From contig NZ_JADEXG010000003.1 of the NCBI RefSeq assembly GCF_015207255.1, forward strand, positions 62,001 through 126,000: DNA of 64,000 bases, read 5' to 3'. The notes beneath the pieces are model-generated. The model was given only the letters and a program-made list of their open reading frames with translations, ran no database searches and was not told the origin of the DNA. Source of the DNA: Vasconcelosia minhoensis LEGE 07310 (GTDB taxonomy: Bacteria > Cyanobacteriota > Cyanobacteriia > Phormidesmidales > Phormidesmidaceae). Each line of letters opens with the position of its first letter. Position 1 is the first letter of the stretch. The position numbers and the translations under genes are program-made. Positions 55,233-62,876 of the stretch are shown here, one piece after another.

Positions 55233-55610
55233 CTATTCGTCTATCCGTAGCAGCTTGCGATAAAACACCTTGGAAAAGTCAGGCGTCTTCTTATGGGACA
55301 TTGCGGTAACCGCAGTAATCAAATAGTCCACAAATTCAAACGTCGCCAGCGTCATCTCATAGCTGAGTTCAGCATTCCCGTCGAACTGCATGCGGCAGCG
55401 CGTCAGGTCAGCCGGCAGCATCGAAATGTTCCAGGTCGCTAAGAAGACAATGCTGTCACTGCCTTCAATCTGGCGCTCGCCTTCCAAGTTGCCTTGCTTA
55501 TACAGACCAATGGCGTAGGGGAGAGCCCGGCGCTTGTTGTCCCCCTGGTAATAGGGCATGTACACATTGACATCTTGCTGGCTAGCCGGCTTGATTCCTT
55601 CGATTGCCAT
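55233..55610 (-). CDS. EbsA-family protein (biofilm self-suppression / type IV pilus-linked)
   Basis: A 125-aa soluble protein resembling EbsA, needed for type IV pilus assembly and for repression of biofilm formation in Synechococcus elongatus. The pattern YMPYYQGDNKRRALPYAIGL, EGERQIEGSDSIVFLATWN, DLTRCRMQFDGNAELSYEMT and FEFVDYLI is recognised from that family. It lies 74 bases upstream of the phosphotransacetylase-like gene. The assignment is by recall, not alignment. Confidence 0.75.
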   Translation of the reverse strand: MAIEGIKPASQQDVNVYMPYYQGDNKRRALPYAIGLYKQGNLEGERQIEGSDSIVFLATWNISMLPADLTRCRMQFDGNAELSYEMTLATFEFVDYLITAVTAMSHKKTPDFSKVFYRKLLRIDE

Positions 55611-55815
55611 AGCTCAAACGATTGCTCCCACTGACTAAATTAGGACGGCCCCTGCGGCTGGGCGGGCTGCCGCCTTGAGTTTAGAATGCCCGCTCAGCCA
55701 GAAAGTCAATCAGGCGTTAGCCATAGTCAGAAGGTCTAGCTAGTCGATGGGTATACAAAGGGGTATGGTTTAAATTTGTTTGAACTTTTTGCAAAGAGAT
55801 CTAAACGGCTAAAGC

Positions 55816-57165
55816 ATGTCTGATTTCGCTGAGCTTTCGACCGAGACCGAGCCGGACTTTTCCCCAGGCTATGCCGGACGTCGTCTGAAGGCGGCCTTTG
55901 CGCTGAGCCTGCTGTGGAGTGGAACGGTCTTTTTACACCTGGTCACCTGGGGAGAGTGGGCCGTGCTCAGCATAACGGCGCTAATGGGCGTTCATGCGGT
56001 ACGGGTGGGATTGGCGCGATCGCGTCCCCTCCCCCAGCCGCTGCCGTCCCATTTCGCTCACCCCGTCAGCGCTGCGGAGGCTCAAGCCTGGCCTTACCTC
56101 TCGCTGCTGGTCGCCGCCAAGAATGAAGAAGCGGTCATTGCCAAACTGGTTGAATCGCTGCTCCGGCTCGACTATCCCCCCCAGCGCTACGACCTCTGGG
56201 TGGTCGATGACCACAGCACCGATCGCACCCCGGAAATTCTTAAGCAGCTGGCGCAGCAGTATCCGCGCCTCCAGGTGATTCGCCGTGGCCCCGATGCGAT
56301 TGGGGGTAAATCGGGTGCCCTGAATCAGGTCTGGCCCCGCACGAAGGGCAGCCTCCTGGCCGTTTTTGATGCCGATGCTCAGGTACCGACTGACCTGCTG
56401 CGTCAGCTCGTACCGATGTTTACCGAAAATGTCGGAGCGGTGCAGGCCCGCAAGGCGATCGTCAACCCGGAAATCAACTTTTGGACCCAGGGTCAGGTGG
56501 CCGAAATGGCTCTGGATGCCTATTTCCAAGAGCATCGTACGGCGATTGGCGGGATCGGCGAACTGCGCGGTAACGGCCAGTTTGTCCGGCGCGAGGCGCT
56601 GATTCAGTGCGGCGGCTGGAATGAGGAAACCATTACAGATGACCTTGATCTCTCCATTCAGCTACACCTAAACCGGTGGGATATCGAGCTGCTATTTGCC
56701 CCCGCCGTCGGTGAAGAGGGCGTAGTTAGGACTCGCTCGCTCTGGCATCAGCGCAACCGCTGGGCTGAAGGCGGCTTTCAGCGCTACCTCGACTACTGGC
56801 GACCGCTGGCCCGCAATGGCTTGGGCTGGCAAAAATCGATTGACATGGTTGGCTTCTGGCTGATTCAGTACCTGCTGCCTGCGGTGGCGATCCCCGACCT
56901 GGCCCTCTCAATCGTGCGACACCGGCTGCCTATCTTTAGCCCGCTGACTTCCCTGGCCGTAAGTATGTCCTGCTGGGGCATGTTTACCACGCTCCGCCGC
57001 ACCCAGAAGATGCCGGTACCGCTAGCGGTTTTATATACCGTTCGCGGCACGCTCTATATGTTTCACTGGCTGGTGGTGATTGCGACGACGACGGTACGGA
57101 TTTCAGTGCGGCCTAAGCGGCTGAAGTGGGTGAAGACGGTGCATGGGGGGGATGGTAGAGGGTAA
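55816..57165 (+). CDS. mgdA: Beta-monoglucosyldiacylglycerol synthase (GT2)
   Basis: Membrane glucosyltransferase that makes the glucolipid precursor of cyanobacterial galactolipids, the main thylakoid lipids. The 449 aa have helices at about 26-65 and near the C-terminus. The GT2 domain shows VVDDHSTDRT (129-138), DADA (185-188), TDDLD (274-278) and QRNRW (312-316). GNGQFVRREAL, RWAEGGFQRYLDYW and the ending RPKRLKWVKTVHG match Synechocystis MgdA (Sll1377) closely. The epimerase MgdE is not in the window. Confidence 0.93.
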   Translation: MSDFAELSTETEPDFSPGYAGRRLKAAFALSLLWSGTVFLHLVTWGEWAVLSITALMGVHAVRVGLARSRPLPQPLPSHFAHPVSAAEAQAWPYLSLLVAAKNEEAVIAKLVESLLRLDYPPQRYDLWVVDDHSTDRTPEILKQLAQQYPRLQVIRRGPDAIGGKSGALNQVWPRTKGSLLAVFDADAQVPTDLLRQLVPMFTENVGAVQARKAIVNPEINFWTQGQVAEMALDAYFQEHRTAIGGIGELRGNGQFVRREALIQCGGWNEETITDDLDLSIQLHLNRWDIELLFAPAVGEEGVVRTRSLWHQRNRWAEGGFQRYLDYWRPLARNGLGWQKSIDMVGFWLIQYLLPAVAIPDLALSIVRHRLPIFSPLTSLAVSMSCWGMFTTLRRTQKMPVPLAVLYTVRGTLYMFHWLVVIATTTVRISVRPKRLKWVKTVHGGDGRG

Positions 57166-57175
57166 AGAGTTAAGA

Positions 57176-57207
57176 GTGATGGGGTGATCGGGTGATGGAG
57201 TTAGGGG
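57176..57207. repeat. 8-bp tandem repeat array at the end of the TspO-like gene
   Basis: Four degenerate units: GTGATGGG, GTGATCGG, GTGATGGA, GTTAGGGG. The last unit contains the TspO-like gene's stop codon (TAA on the minus strand, 57203-57201). The unit is the complement of that at 25442-25481, where the stop of hisG also lies in an array. Confidence 0.75.
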
Positions 57208-58016
57208 GCTGGTTTGGGTTTGGGCAGGTTGAGCCAGAGGGTGAGGAGGCCCAAGACGGCGGCCAGGCCGCTGGCGACTAAGGAAATAGAGGCGGGATTG
57301 GTGGCGCGGAGGGCGATCGCGATTAGGGCCCAAATGGTGACGGCGGGGAAGGTGGCGTCTTTGTACTGGGTGGTGACGACGGCGGCGATTAGGGCACTGA
57401 CGATGACCATCAAGATAGTCCAGGTGGTAGCGGCGAGGGTCCACTGGCCCCAGCCTGAAGCGACTAGAGCGGAGGCAACGTTGACGACGGTGGCGACAGT
57501 AATCCAGCTCAGGTAGAGGCTAATCGGGATTTGCAGCAGCCAGCGGCGCTGGCGAGCGGGCGGCTGCGCGCGATGGGAGGCGCGATAGGCGCCAATCAGA
57601 CAGGCGAGGATGCCAACCATCAGCAGCACCGACAGCCAGAAATATCTGAGCTGAAAGGCAAAGACCCAGGCAATTTGGCACAGGCAGGCGCCGATCACGC
57701 CGTAGGCAGTTTGGCGTAGGCTGGGGTCAAACCGCAGCTTAGGTCGAGCCTGATAGAAACTAAAGCCGATCAGGCCAACGTAGATCAGCCCCCAAATGGC
57801 AAAGGCATAGTTAGCTGGCGTAATCTTGACGTCGGCGAAGACCGTATTGGCAATCTCGCCAATATTGGCGCCGCCTAGGGGAAAGAAATTCGACAGGGCA
57901 TTGACGATGATGGCGGCAAAAACTGCGGCGAAGGTTGCCCCCTGACGGCATCTGGGCGCGATCGCGCTGTCTCCAGAGTTCGGTGCTTTCGGATCTGTCG
58001 GATCTGATTGAGTCAT
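57201..58016 (-). CDS. TspO/MBR-related membrane protein
   Basis: A 271-aa protein with seven or so hydrophobic segments. NYAFAIWGLIYVGLIGFSFYQ at about 73-93 resembles the Trp/Pro-rich motif of TspO (tryptophan-rich sensory) proteins; related cyanobacterial genes are often annotated that way. It is longer than canonical TspO (about 160 aa), so the name is tentative. The N-terminal 25 residues are polar. Its stop lies within an 8-bp repeat array, and it converges with mgdA. Confidence 0.7.
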   Translation of the reverse strand: MTQSDPTDPKAPNSGDSAIAPRCRQGATFAAVFAAIIVNALSNFFPLGGANIGEIANTVFADVKITPANYAFAIWGLIYVGLIGFSFYQARPKLRFDPSLRQTAYGVIGACLCQIAWVFAFQLRYFWLSVLLMVGILACLIGAYRASHRAQPPARQRRWLLQIPISLYLSWITVATVVNVASALVASGWGQWTLAATTWTILMVIVSALIAAVVTTQYKDATFPAVTIWALIAIALRATNPASISLVASGLAAVLGLLTLWLNLPKPKPAP

Positions 58017-58202
58017 AAAATTCCACCGCCCAGGCCATTGAGAAAAGATAGCTTTAGCTTAGCCGGGCAGAGTCAGAAGTATCTCTATCGAAGATCAGAA
58101 CCTAGCCGAGCGGAGCTCAGAAATGACCGTTCTAGTAGGTAGAAAAACTTACTAACTAATTGCAAAGAAACATCACGAATGGCCTAGTTTCAGGACAGCG
58201 CT

Positions 58203-58244
58203 TTTTCACTTCGCTAAAGTGAAAATATTGATTATTCTTCACTT
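58203..58244 (+). promoter_or_regulatory. Operator-like inverted repeat with a third half-site
   Basis: TTTTCACTT (58203-58211), loop CGCTA, AAGTGAAAA (58217-58225) is a perfect 9-bp palindrome. A third TTCACTT sits at 58238-58244, exactly 33 bases after the equivalent bases of the first arm, about three helical turns. The set lies 15-57 bases before the ATG at 58260. It could bind a dimeric repressor or form an mRNA hairpin. Confidence 0.5.
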
Positions 58245-58259
58245 CTTAAGCACGCCATC

Positions 58260-58793
58260 ATGTTCCATTCCAAGCTTTCGACCAAACAGTTCAACTGGGA
58301 CAGCTTAGTCCTAGCCGCGGCTGCGTTCTGGCTTAGCGTCAGCCTATTTCTAGACTTTTTGCTCATGCCGATGATGTACGGTACCGGCATGATGGAGGAG
58401 CCGGGCTTTGCCTCCGCGGGTTACGGTCTGTTCTGGACGTTTAACCGGGTTGAGCTGCTCTGTGCGGCCTGCATTTTGACTGGTTTGCTGGCGCTGCGGC
58501 AGCGGCAAAGTGAATTTTCTGTTCTGGTCAGCGGCAGCCGCAGCCGCTGGGCAATGCTGATCGGCAGCGGGCTGCTGGCGATCGCGCTTGTCTATACCTA
58601 CCTGCTCACGCCGCAGATGAGCGCCTTGGGACTTCAGCTCAGCGCCGCCGCTGAGCCCGTCCCAGCAGCGATGAACCTAATGCACAGCGTCTACTGGGCA
58701 TTAGAAATGCTGAAGCTAACCGCGGCAGCCGGTCTGCTCAAGCTCTGCTATGGTGACGTGGCCAGCGAGTTCCAGGACATTGCCCAGGGCTAG
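58260..58793 (+). CDS. Four-helix membrane protein, unknown function (TMEM205-like layout)
   Basis: A 177-aa protein with hydrophobic helices at about 15-37, 55-75, 92-112 and 133-160, and MPMMYGTGMM between the first two. The layout resembles DUF4149/TMEM205-type proteins, but no signature confirms it. An operator-like palindrome lies upstream, and the 3' end overlaps the convergent half-GDT1 gene by four bases. Confidence 0.75.
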   Translation: MFHSKLSTKQFNWDSLVLAAAAFWLSVSLFLDFLLMPMMYGTGMMEEPGFASAGYGLFWTFNRVELLCAACILTGLLALRQRQSEFSVLVSGSRSRWAMLIGSGLLAIALVYTYLLTPQMSALGLQLSAAAEPVPAAMNLMHSVYWALEMLKLTAAAGLLKLCYGDVASEFQDIAQG

Positions 58794-59074
58794 TCTGGCA
58801 GGTCTGAATGGGGCCAGAGCAACCGCACCGCCATCAGCCCAAAGCCGATAGCGGCGACTGCTTTGACGAGTCGCTCCGGCAGCAGGTTGGCCGTTCCTTC
58901 GCCTAAAATCACGCCTAAAAAGCTGGCTAGCAGCAGCGCCCCAACGGCTCCGGCAAATACCGCCTTAGGGGATGAAGAACTACCGCTGAGCGCGATCGCG
59001 GCTAGCTGGCTCTTATCTCCTAGCTCAGATAGAAAAACGGCGACAAAGCTAACGCTTAAAAGATTCCAATCCAT
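58790..59074 (-). CDS. Half-size GDT1/UPF0016 cation transporter, second subunit
   Basis: A 94-aa membrane protein with three helices and one copy of the family motif ELGDKSQ (about 17-23). Full-size GDT1/TMEM165 proteins, including the Mn2+ exporter Mnx of Synechocystis, carry two such halves in one chain. Here the halves are separate genes 33 bases apart, so the product presumably pairs with the neighbouring subunit. Mn2+ or Ca2+ export from the cytoplasm or into the thylakoid lumen is the likely role. Confidence 0.88.
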   Translation of the reverse strand: MDWNLLSVSFVAVFLSELGDKSQLAAIALSGSSSSPKAVFAGAVGALLLASFLGVILGEGTANLLPERLVKAVAAIGFGLMAVRLLWPHSDLPD

Positions 59075-59107
59075 TCGTGGTTCACGATTAGGGTTGCATG
59101 CAGGTGT

Positions 59108-59470
59108 TCACAAGCCAACGACATCTGCGACTAGCCAAATGGTAATTAGCAGCAGCAGCACCGCAGCCATCGTATCCAGCGTTTTGGCAGAAATCCGCTT
59201 CGCCATCCATCGGCCCAGCAGCACACCGATTAGGCTAGTCGAAATCAGTGCCAGGCCCGCTCCAGCAAACACCGTCCAGGGCGAGTTGGCCTCAGCGCTG
59301 ATTAGCAGGGTCGTCACCTGAGTTTTATCCCCCAGCTCTGCCAGAAATATGGTCACAAAGGTGGAGAAAAAAATGCTCCAAAAGCCCTTTTTTAAGGCTG
59401 CATAGGGCTCACCAGCAGATTGGTCAGCGGTTTGGCCAGCAATGGGGGAAGAATCTTGGGCAGGTGACAC
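59108..59470 (-). CDS. Half-size GDT1/UPF0016 cation transporter, first subunit
   Basis: A 120-aa membrane protein: a polar N-terminus of about 28 residues, then three helices with the motif ELGDKTQ (about 45-51). It is the upstream partner of the half-size gene at 58790. The different extramembrane ends of the two subunits suggest a heterodimer rather than two homodimers. The 60-base leader has no visible yybP-ykoY-type manganese riboswitch. Confidence 0.88.
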   Translation of the reverse strand: MSPAQDSSPIAGQTADQSAGEPYAALKKGFWSIFFSTFVTIFLAELGDKTQVTTLLISAEANSPWTVFAGAGLALISTSLIGVLLGRWMAKRISAKTLDTMAAVLLLLITIWLVADVVGL

Positions 59471-59530
59471 GGGCGCTTAGATTTCACATTTCTTTCATTA
59501 TCTTAGTGGACTCTGGCCAAAACGCTATCG

Positions 59531-59881
59531 CTAAGGGTAGACGGCTTGGTGAAACCGGGTCAGTTCTGGGCTGGGATCGCCGTAGATTGATTCAATTTGC
59601 TGTTCACAGCAGGCGATCGCGAATTCATCTAGCGCTTCTGGCCCAATTCCAAACATGGCTTCGAAGGTGTCTGGCTGCACCCGGCAAAAGTCTGGACGGG
59701 TCTCATAAATCTGGCACTGACGGGTGGCGGCATTGTAGTGAATGCACCAGCCATCTTCGCCGACTAGGCTGAGGTAGCGCTCGAGCTGTGGAGCCGTTAG
59801 ATAGCTCGCAAGGTCGGGGCGGTCGGTGGGGTCTAGGTGGCAGCAGGCACCACACTGTTGGACGCATTGCCAGGTTGGCAT
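59531..59881 (-). CDS. YkgJ-family cysteine cluster protein
   Basis: A 116-aa protein with eight or so conserved cysteines: CVQQCGACCHL near the start, WCIHYNAATRQCQIYETRPDFC in the middle and CCEQQ near the end. The CxxxCGACC pattern defines the zinc- or iron-sulfur-binding YkgJ family, of unknown function. It is co-directional with the GDT1 pair, 60 bases upstream. Confidence 0.9.
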   Translation of the reverse strand: MPTWQCVQQCGACCHLDPTDRPDLASYLTAPQLERYLSLVGEDGWCIHYNAATRQCQIYETRPDFCRVQPDTFEAMFGIGPEALDEFAIACCEQQIESIYGDPSPELTRFHQAVYP

Positions 59882-59988
59882 TGATTTTGGGGGTGGATGA
59901 TGGGCAAGAGCGTAGCCAGCGGGGGCAGTGACCTAAATTCCATTTGGCGTTTTATTAAATCCGGCTTAATTACCCCGCCGCTAACAGG

Positions 59989-59994
59989 TACAAT
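59989..59994 (+). promoter_or_regulatory. Likely -10 box of psb30
   Basis: TACAAT lies 68 bases before the psb30 ATG, in an AT-rich leader. No consensus -35 is seen. A 14-16 base direct repeat at 60022-60051 lies between it and the ribosome-binding site. Confidence 0.35.
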
Positions 59995-60021
59995 AGCTTT
60001 CAACAGACATGGCCAGCAGGG

Positions 60022-60051
60022 TTTAGCCTGATTTTTTTAGCCTGGATTTTT
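60022..60051. repeat. Direct repeat in the psb30 leader
   Basis: TTTAGCCTGATTTT (60022-60035) is followed at once by TTTAGCCTGGATTTTT (60036-60051). The second copy ends two bases before the GGAGGT ribosome-binding site. Confidence 0.75.
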
Positions 60052-60061
60052 CGGAGGTTTA

Positions 60062-60181
60062 ATGAGTTTCTTAAGCAATATTGATTTTATCCTAATCGCC
60101 CAGCTTACGGTACTGGCAATGGTCGTGATTTCAGGGCCTGCCATCGTATTTCTATTAGCGCTTCGCGGCGGCGACCTCTAG
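60062..60181 (+). CDS. psb30: Photosystem II subunit Psb30 (Ycf12)
   Basis: A 39-aa single-helix subunit of photosystem II, located near the PsbE/PsbF edge of the core and supporting stability in high light. The sequence begins MSFLSNIDFILIAQLTVLAM, continues through SGPAIVFLLALRGG and ends GGDL, matching Psb30 of thermophilic cyanobacteria (ending GNL). GGAGGT at 60053-60058 gives a strong ribosome-binding site. A repeat array follows in frame directly after the TAG stop. Confidence 0.95.
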   Translation: MSFLSNIDFILIAQLTVLAMVVISGPAIVFLLALRGGDL

Positions 60182-60253
60182 GAGAACCTCTGGGAGAACC
60201 TCTGGGAGAATCTCTGGGAGAACCTCTGGGAAAATCTTTGGGAGAATTTCTGG
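60182..60253 (+). repeat. Six tandem 12-bp units in frame after the psb30 stop
   Basis: The units are GAGAACCTCTGG (three identical copies: units 1, 2 and 4), GAGAATCTCTGG, GAAAATCTTTGG and GAGAATTTCTGG. In the psb30 frame the array reads ENLW five times and then ENFW, followed by SIWA and TAG at 60266-60268. The last psb30 codons plus stop, GGCGACCTCTAG, resemble one further unit with TAG in place of TGG. Confidence 0.95.
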
Positions 60254-60310
60254 AGCATCTGGGCATAGCGTTTTTAACCCAGCCCTTCTACCCGCATTTG
60301 CCTATCAGTA

Positions 60311-60335
60311 AAGCCCTGGTTCGGTACCGGGGCTT
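60311..60335 (+). terminator. Hairpin downstream of psb30
   Basis: AAGCCCTGG (60311-60319), loop TTCGGTA, CCGGGGCTT (60327-60335) form a 9-bp stem with one T-G pair. No T run follows, so termination strength is doubtful. Confidence 0.5.
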
Positions 60336-60354
60336 CGTGCTATTACGCTATTCA

Positions 60355-61062
60355 TCAATCGGTTCCCCGTAGTCGCTGCTTAAGAATCAGTTCGGCAATG
60401 GACAGGTCAGCGGGCGTCGTGACTTTCAGATTGGTCTCTTCACCTTCGACGATATTGACCGGCAGGCCGCATTTTTCAAACAGGGCAGCATCGTCCGTCA
60501 CTGCCCAGCCCTGGTCGTGGCCTCGCCGATGACAGTCCTTTAACAGGGAAACATCAAACCCCTGGGGCGTTTGGGCAGCCCAAAGGCGGCTGCGGTCGGG
60601 GGTGTGTTCAATCTGACGGTTGGCGTTGACCTGCTTAATCGTGTCTTTGACCGGGACGGCAGCGATGAATCCTTTGCAAGATTGGAACGCTGCGGCACAG
60701 CGGTCGAATAAGTCAGGGGTACTCAGGCAGCGCGCTCCGTCGTGGATCAGGACCTGGGCGGCCTCCGCGGGCAAAGCCTGAAGGCCATTGTAAACCGAGG
60801 CCTGTCGCGTATCGCCGCCAGTAATAAAGTGGACGGGTGTGGACAGGGATAGCGTATCTGCGATCGCGGCAAAGTCTGGCTGGTCGGTCGGCTGGCAGAT
60901 AATCCCGATCCAGCGAATCGACTGGGCGGCCTCGGCGGCGAGCAGCGTCCAGGCCAGCAGCGGCCGATTGCGCAGCGGCAGCAGCAGCTTATTGCGTGGC
61001 GCCTGCTGCCAGGCGGCACTGAGTCGCCGACCGATGCCAGCAGCGGGGATAAGTAGGTACAA
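60355..61062 (-). CDS. ispD: 2-C-methyl-D-erythritol 4-phosphate cytidylyltransferase
   Basis: Third step of the MEP isoprenoid pathway, forming CDP-ME from MEP and CTP. PAAGIGRRLS at 7-16 is the CTP-binding loop and KLLLPL contains the catalytic Lys region. IHDGARCLSTPDLFDRC, AAVPVKDTIKQ and LWAAQTPQGF are conserved blocks. Its length, 235 aa, is normal. The start is TTG at 61062, preceded by AGAGG. A second pathway enzyme, Dxr, is encoded at 12297. Confidence 0.97.
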   Translation of the reverse strand: MYLLIPAAGIGRRLSAAWQQAPRNKLLLPLRNRPLLAWTLLAAEAAQSIRWIGIICQPTDQPDFAAIADTLSLSTPVHFITGGDTRQASVYNGLQALPAEAAQVLIHDGARCLSTPDLFDRCAAAFQSCKGFIAAVPVKDTIKQVNANRQIEHTPDRSRLWAAQTPQGFDVSLLKDCHRRGHDQGWAVTDDAALFEKCGLPVNIVEGEETNLKVTTPADLSIAELILKQRLRGTD

Positions 61063-61184
61063 GGTGGGCCTCTAAAACGCTAAGTTCCAAAGATTCTATT
61101 TTTATTGCAATTGAAACAGCGCTACTATCACGGCTTCAATTAGAATGGACAGCGGACAACCCCTGGAATCCGTGAATATATAGT

Positions 61185-62150
61185 ATGCGAATACTGGCCC
61201 TAGTCCCTGGCGGCATTAGCGAACAGCTCCTCTTTTTTCCGACGTTAGACGACATCAAGCGGGCCTACCCCGAGGCTGAAGTCAGCGTTGTGGTAGAGCC
61301 CCGAGCGACGGCGGCCTACCGAGTTTGCAAACAGGTCAATAGCGTGATTCCGTTTGACTATGAGTCCCGCAATAGCCCCTCAGACTGGGCGAATCTGCTA
61401 GGAATTATGCGCGATCGCGAATACGAAGTGGTCTTTCTCACCCAGCCCCGCTGGAGCGAAAGCTTGCTGCTGTGGCTCAGCGGCATACCGACTCGGATTA
61501 CCTATAGCACTACTGGCACGCCCTGGCTGTATACCGCGACCGTTCCCTACCATCCCGACCAGTATCAGGCAGCGCTCTACCACGATTTGCTCCAGGGTAT
61601 TGGGGTTAAGTCTACCTGTCCCGAGCTGTCGGTTAACCTGCCCAAGGCCGACCTGGACTGGGCCGCTCAGAAGCGTGAAAAGCTCGGTCTCCAGAAGGGT
61701 TACGTGCTGATGTATCCTGGCCCGGCGGCGCCGCTGAACGCAGACCCTGACCCGTACCCCGTCGCCAGCTGGCAGACGCTGATTCAAGATTTCCAGAGCA
61801 AGCAGCCGCAGCTACCAGTGGTACTGCTTCAGACCGCCGACAGTCGCTCGGCAATTGGCGAACTCAGCGCCAGTCAGGGCAGCCTCAAAATTGCGGGGCC
61901 GGGGAATATTGGCCAGACGGCAGCGATGGTTGCCGGGGCCGACCTGGTGATCACGCCCGACTGCTATGTGATGCAGCTTGCGATCGCGCTGAACGTGTTT
62001 ACCCTAGCGATGCTGGGGGCCAGTGAGCCCAGCCGAGTTCTACCCAAACCCGCCCAGGATGACCCCCGAGCGGTGGGCATTCAGTCGGCCAGTAGCCGCC
62101 TGGCCGACCTTAAACCCGAGGCCGTCTTGGAAAAGGTCTGGGGCGGATAG
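61185..62150 (+). CDS. Glycosyltransferase family 9 protein (heptosyltransferase-like)
   Basis: A 321-aa GT-B enzyme of the ADP-heptose:LPS heptosyltransferase family. The N-terminal ALVPGGISEQLLFFPTLDDIKR replaces the usual GDxxxxxP loop, and MYPGPAAPLNADPDPYPVASW and AAMVAGADLVITPDC are the nucleotide-sugar side motifs. Its role is likely in cell-surface polysaccharide or LPS synthesis, but no other LPS gene is next to it. It is divergent from ispD across 122 bases. Confidence 0.88.
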   Translation: MRILALVPGGISEQLLFFPTLDDIKRAYPEAEVSVVVEPRATAAYRVCKQVNSVIPFDYESRNSPSDWANLLGIMRDREYEVVFLTQPRWSESLLLWLSGIPTRITYSTTGTPWLYTATVPYHPDQYQAALYHDLLQGIGVKSTCPELSVNLPKADLDWAAQKREKLGLQKGYVLMYPGPAAPLNADPDPYPVASWQTLIQDFQSKQPQLPVVLLQTADSRSAIGELSASQGSLKIAGPGNIGQTAAMVAGADLVITPDCYVMQLAIALNVFTLAMLGASEPSRVLPKPAQDDPRAVGIQSASSRLADLKPEAVLEKVWGG

Positions 62151-62288
62151 TGTCACGATTCGCTTCGCGGTCAATACGGGCACTTCCGCCCGAAGCCGCA
62201 ACGGGTTTTCACCCAAAAGGATCATTAGCAAATCAACTTCGGTCGATAAGCTAGAAACAATCTGCCTGTAGCCATCAAGCTAAAAATC

Positions 62289-62846
62289 ATGGATCGTATT
62301 CAAGCACAAGCTGCAAAACTCTGGGAGCTGCTCTTTGCGCCCGAAACTGCCAAAATTTATCAGAAGATGCTCGCCCTCACCTGGGATATTCTACGAGAGT
62401 CGGCTCAGCTCATTTGGCTGATCATTTGCTTTGTCTTTGTCTTCGGCGCTTGGGCCAGCGAAACTGTCTTACAGACGAGCTACGGGCTGCGAAACTGGGT
62501 CGAGGCCCAGACGAGCGATCGCGGTAGCACCTCTCTTCCAGCCATGGGCAAAGCGCTGCTGGTCGGCAGTCAGAATGGAGCGGCCCATCTGCTCGACCAT
62601 GCCCGCGGTCAGCTTGGCATTGAGCGGCCCATTCCAGCGGTCAGAATGATTGATGCCCAATCTTCAGCTCAGCCGCCATCCGCTGCTCAGCCATCTCAGC
62701 CCCAAACGTCAGCCAAACCCCAGGCGGTACCGTCGGCTTCAGGCCCAGCCGCTGATTCCGTACCGCCAGAAACGCCTATTGCTGAAGTTTCCGTCGCCGA
62801 GCCGGATGAGATTTCTCAACCGACTCAGCCTTCGGTGACTTCCTAG
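62289..62846 (+). CDS. Single-pass membrane protein with Pro/Ser-rich tail, unknown function
   Basis: A 185-aa protein: an amphipathic N-terminus (about 1-35), one transmembrane helix (LIWLIICFVFVFGAWAS, about 41-57), a middle segment and then a Pro/Gln/Ser/Ala-rich, low-complexity tail from about 120. No family is recognised. It may be anchored with the tail exposed. It ends 30 bases from the convergent gene. Confidence 0.7.
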   Translation: MDRIQAQAAKLWELLFAPETAKIYQKMLALTWDILRESAQLIWLIICFVFVFGAWASETVLQTSYGLRNWVEAQTSDRGSTSLPAMGKALLVGSQNGAAHLLDHARGQLGIERPIPAVRMIDAQSSAQPPSAAQPSQPQTSAKPQAVPSASGPAADSVPPETPIAEVSVAEPDEISQPTQPSVTS

Positions 62847-62876
62847 TCTCACCTGCTTCTACCTCACCCATTGCTT

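Noticed and set aside
59471-59530. Search for a yybP-ykoY manganese riboswitch before the split GDT1 genes
   Set aside because: The leader is only about 60 bases and has no matching paired elements.
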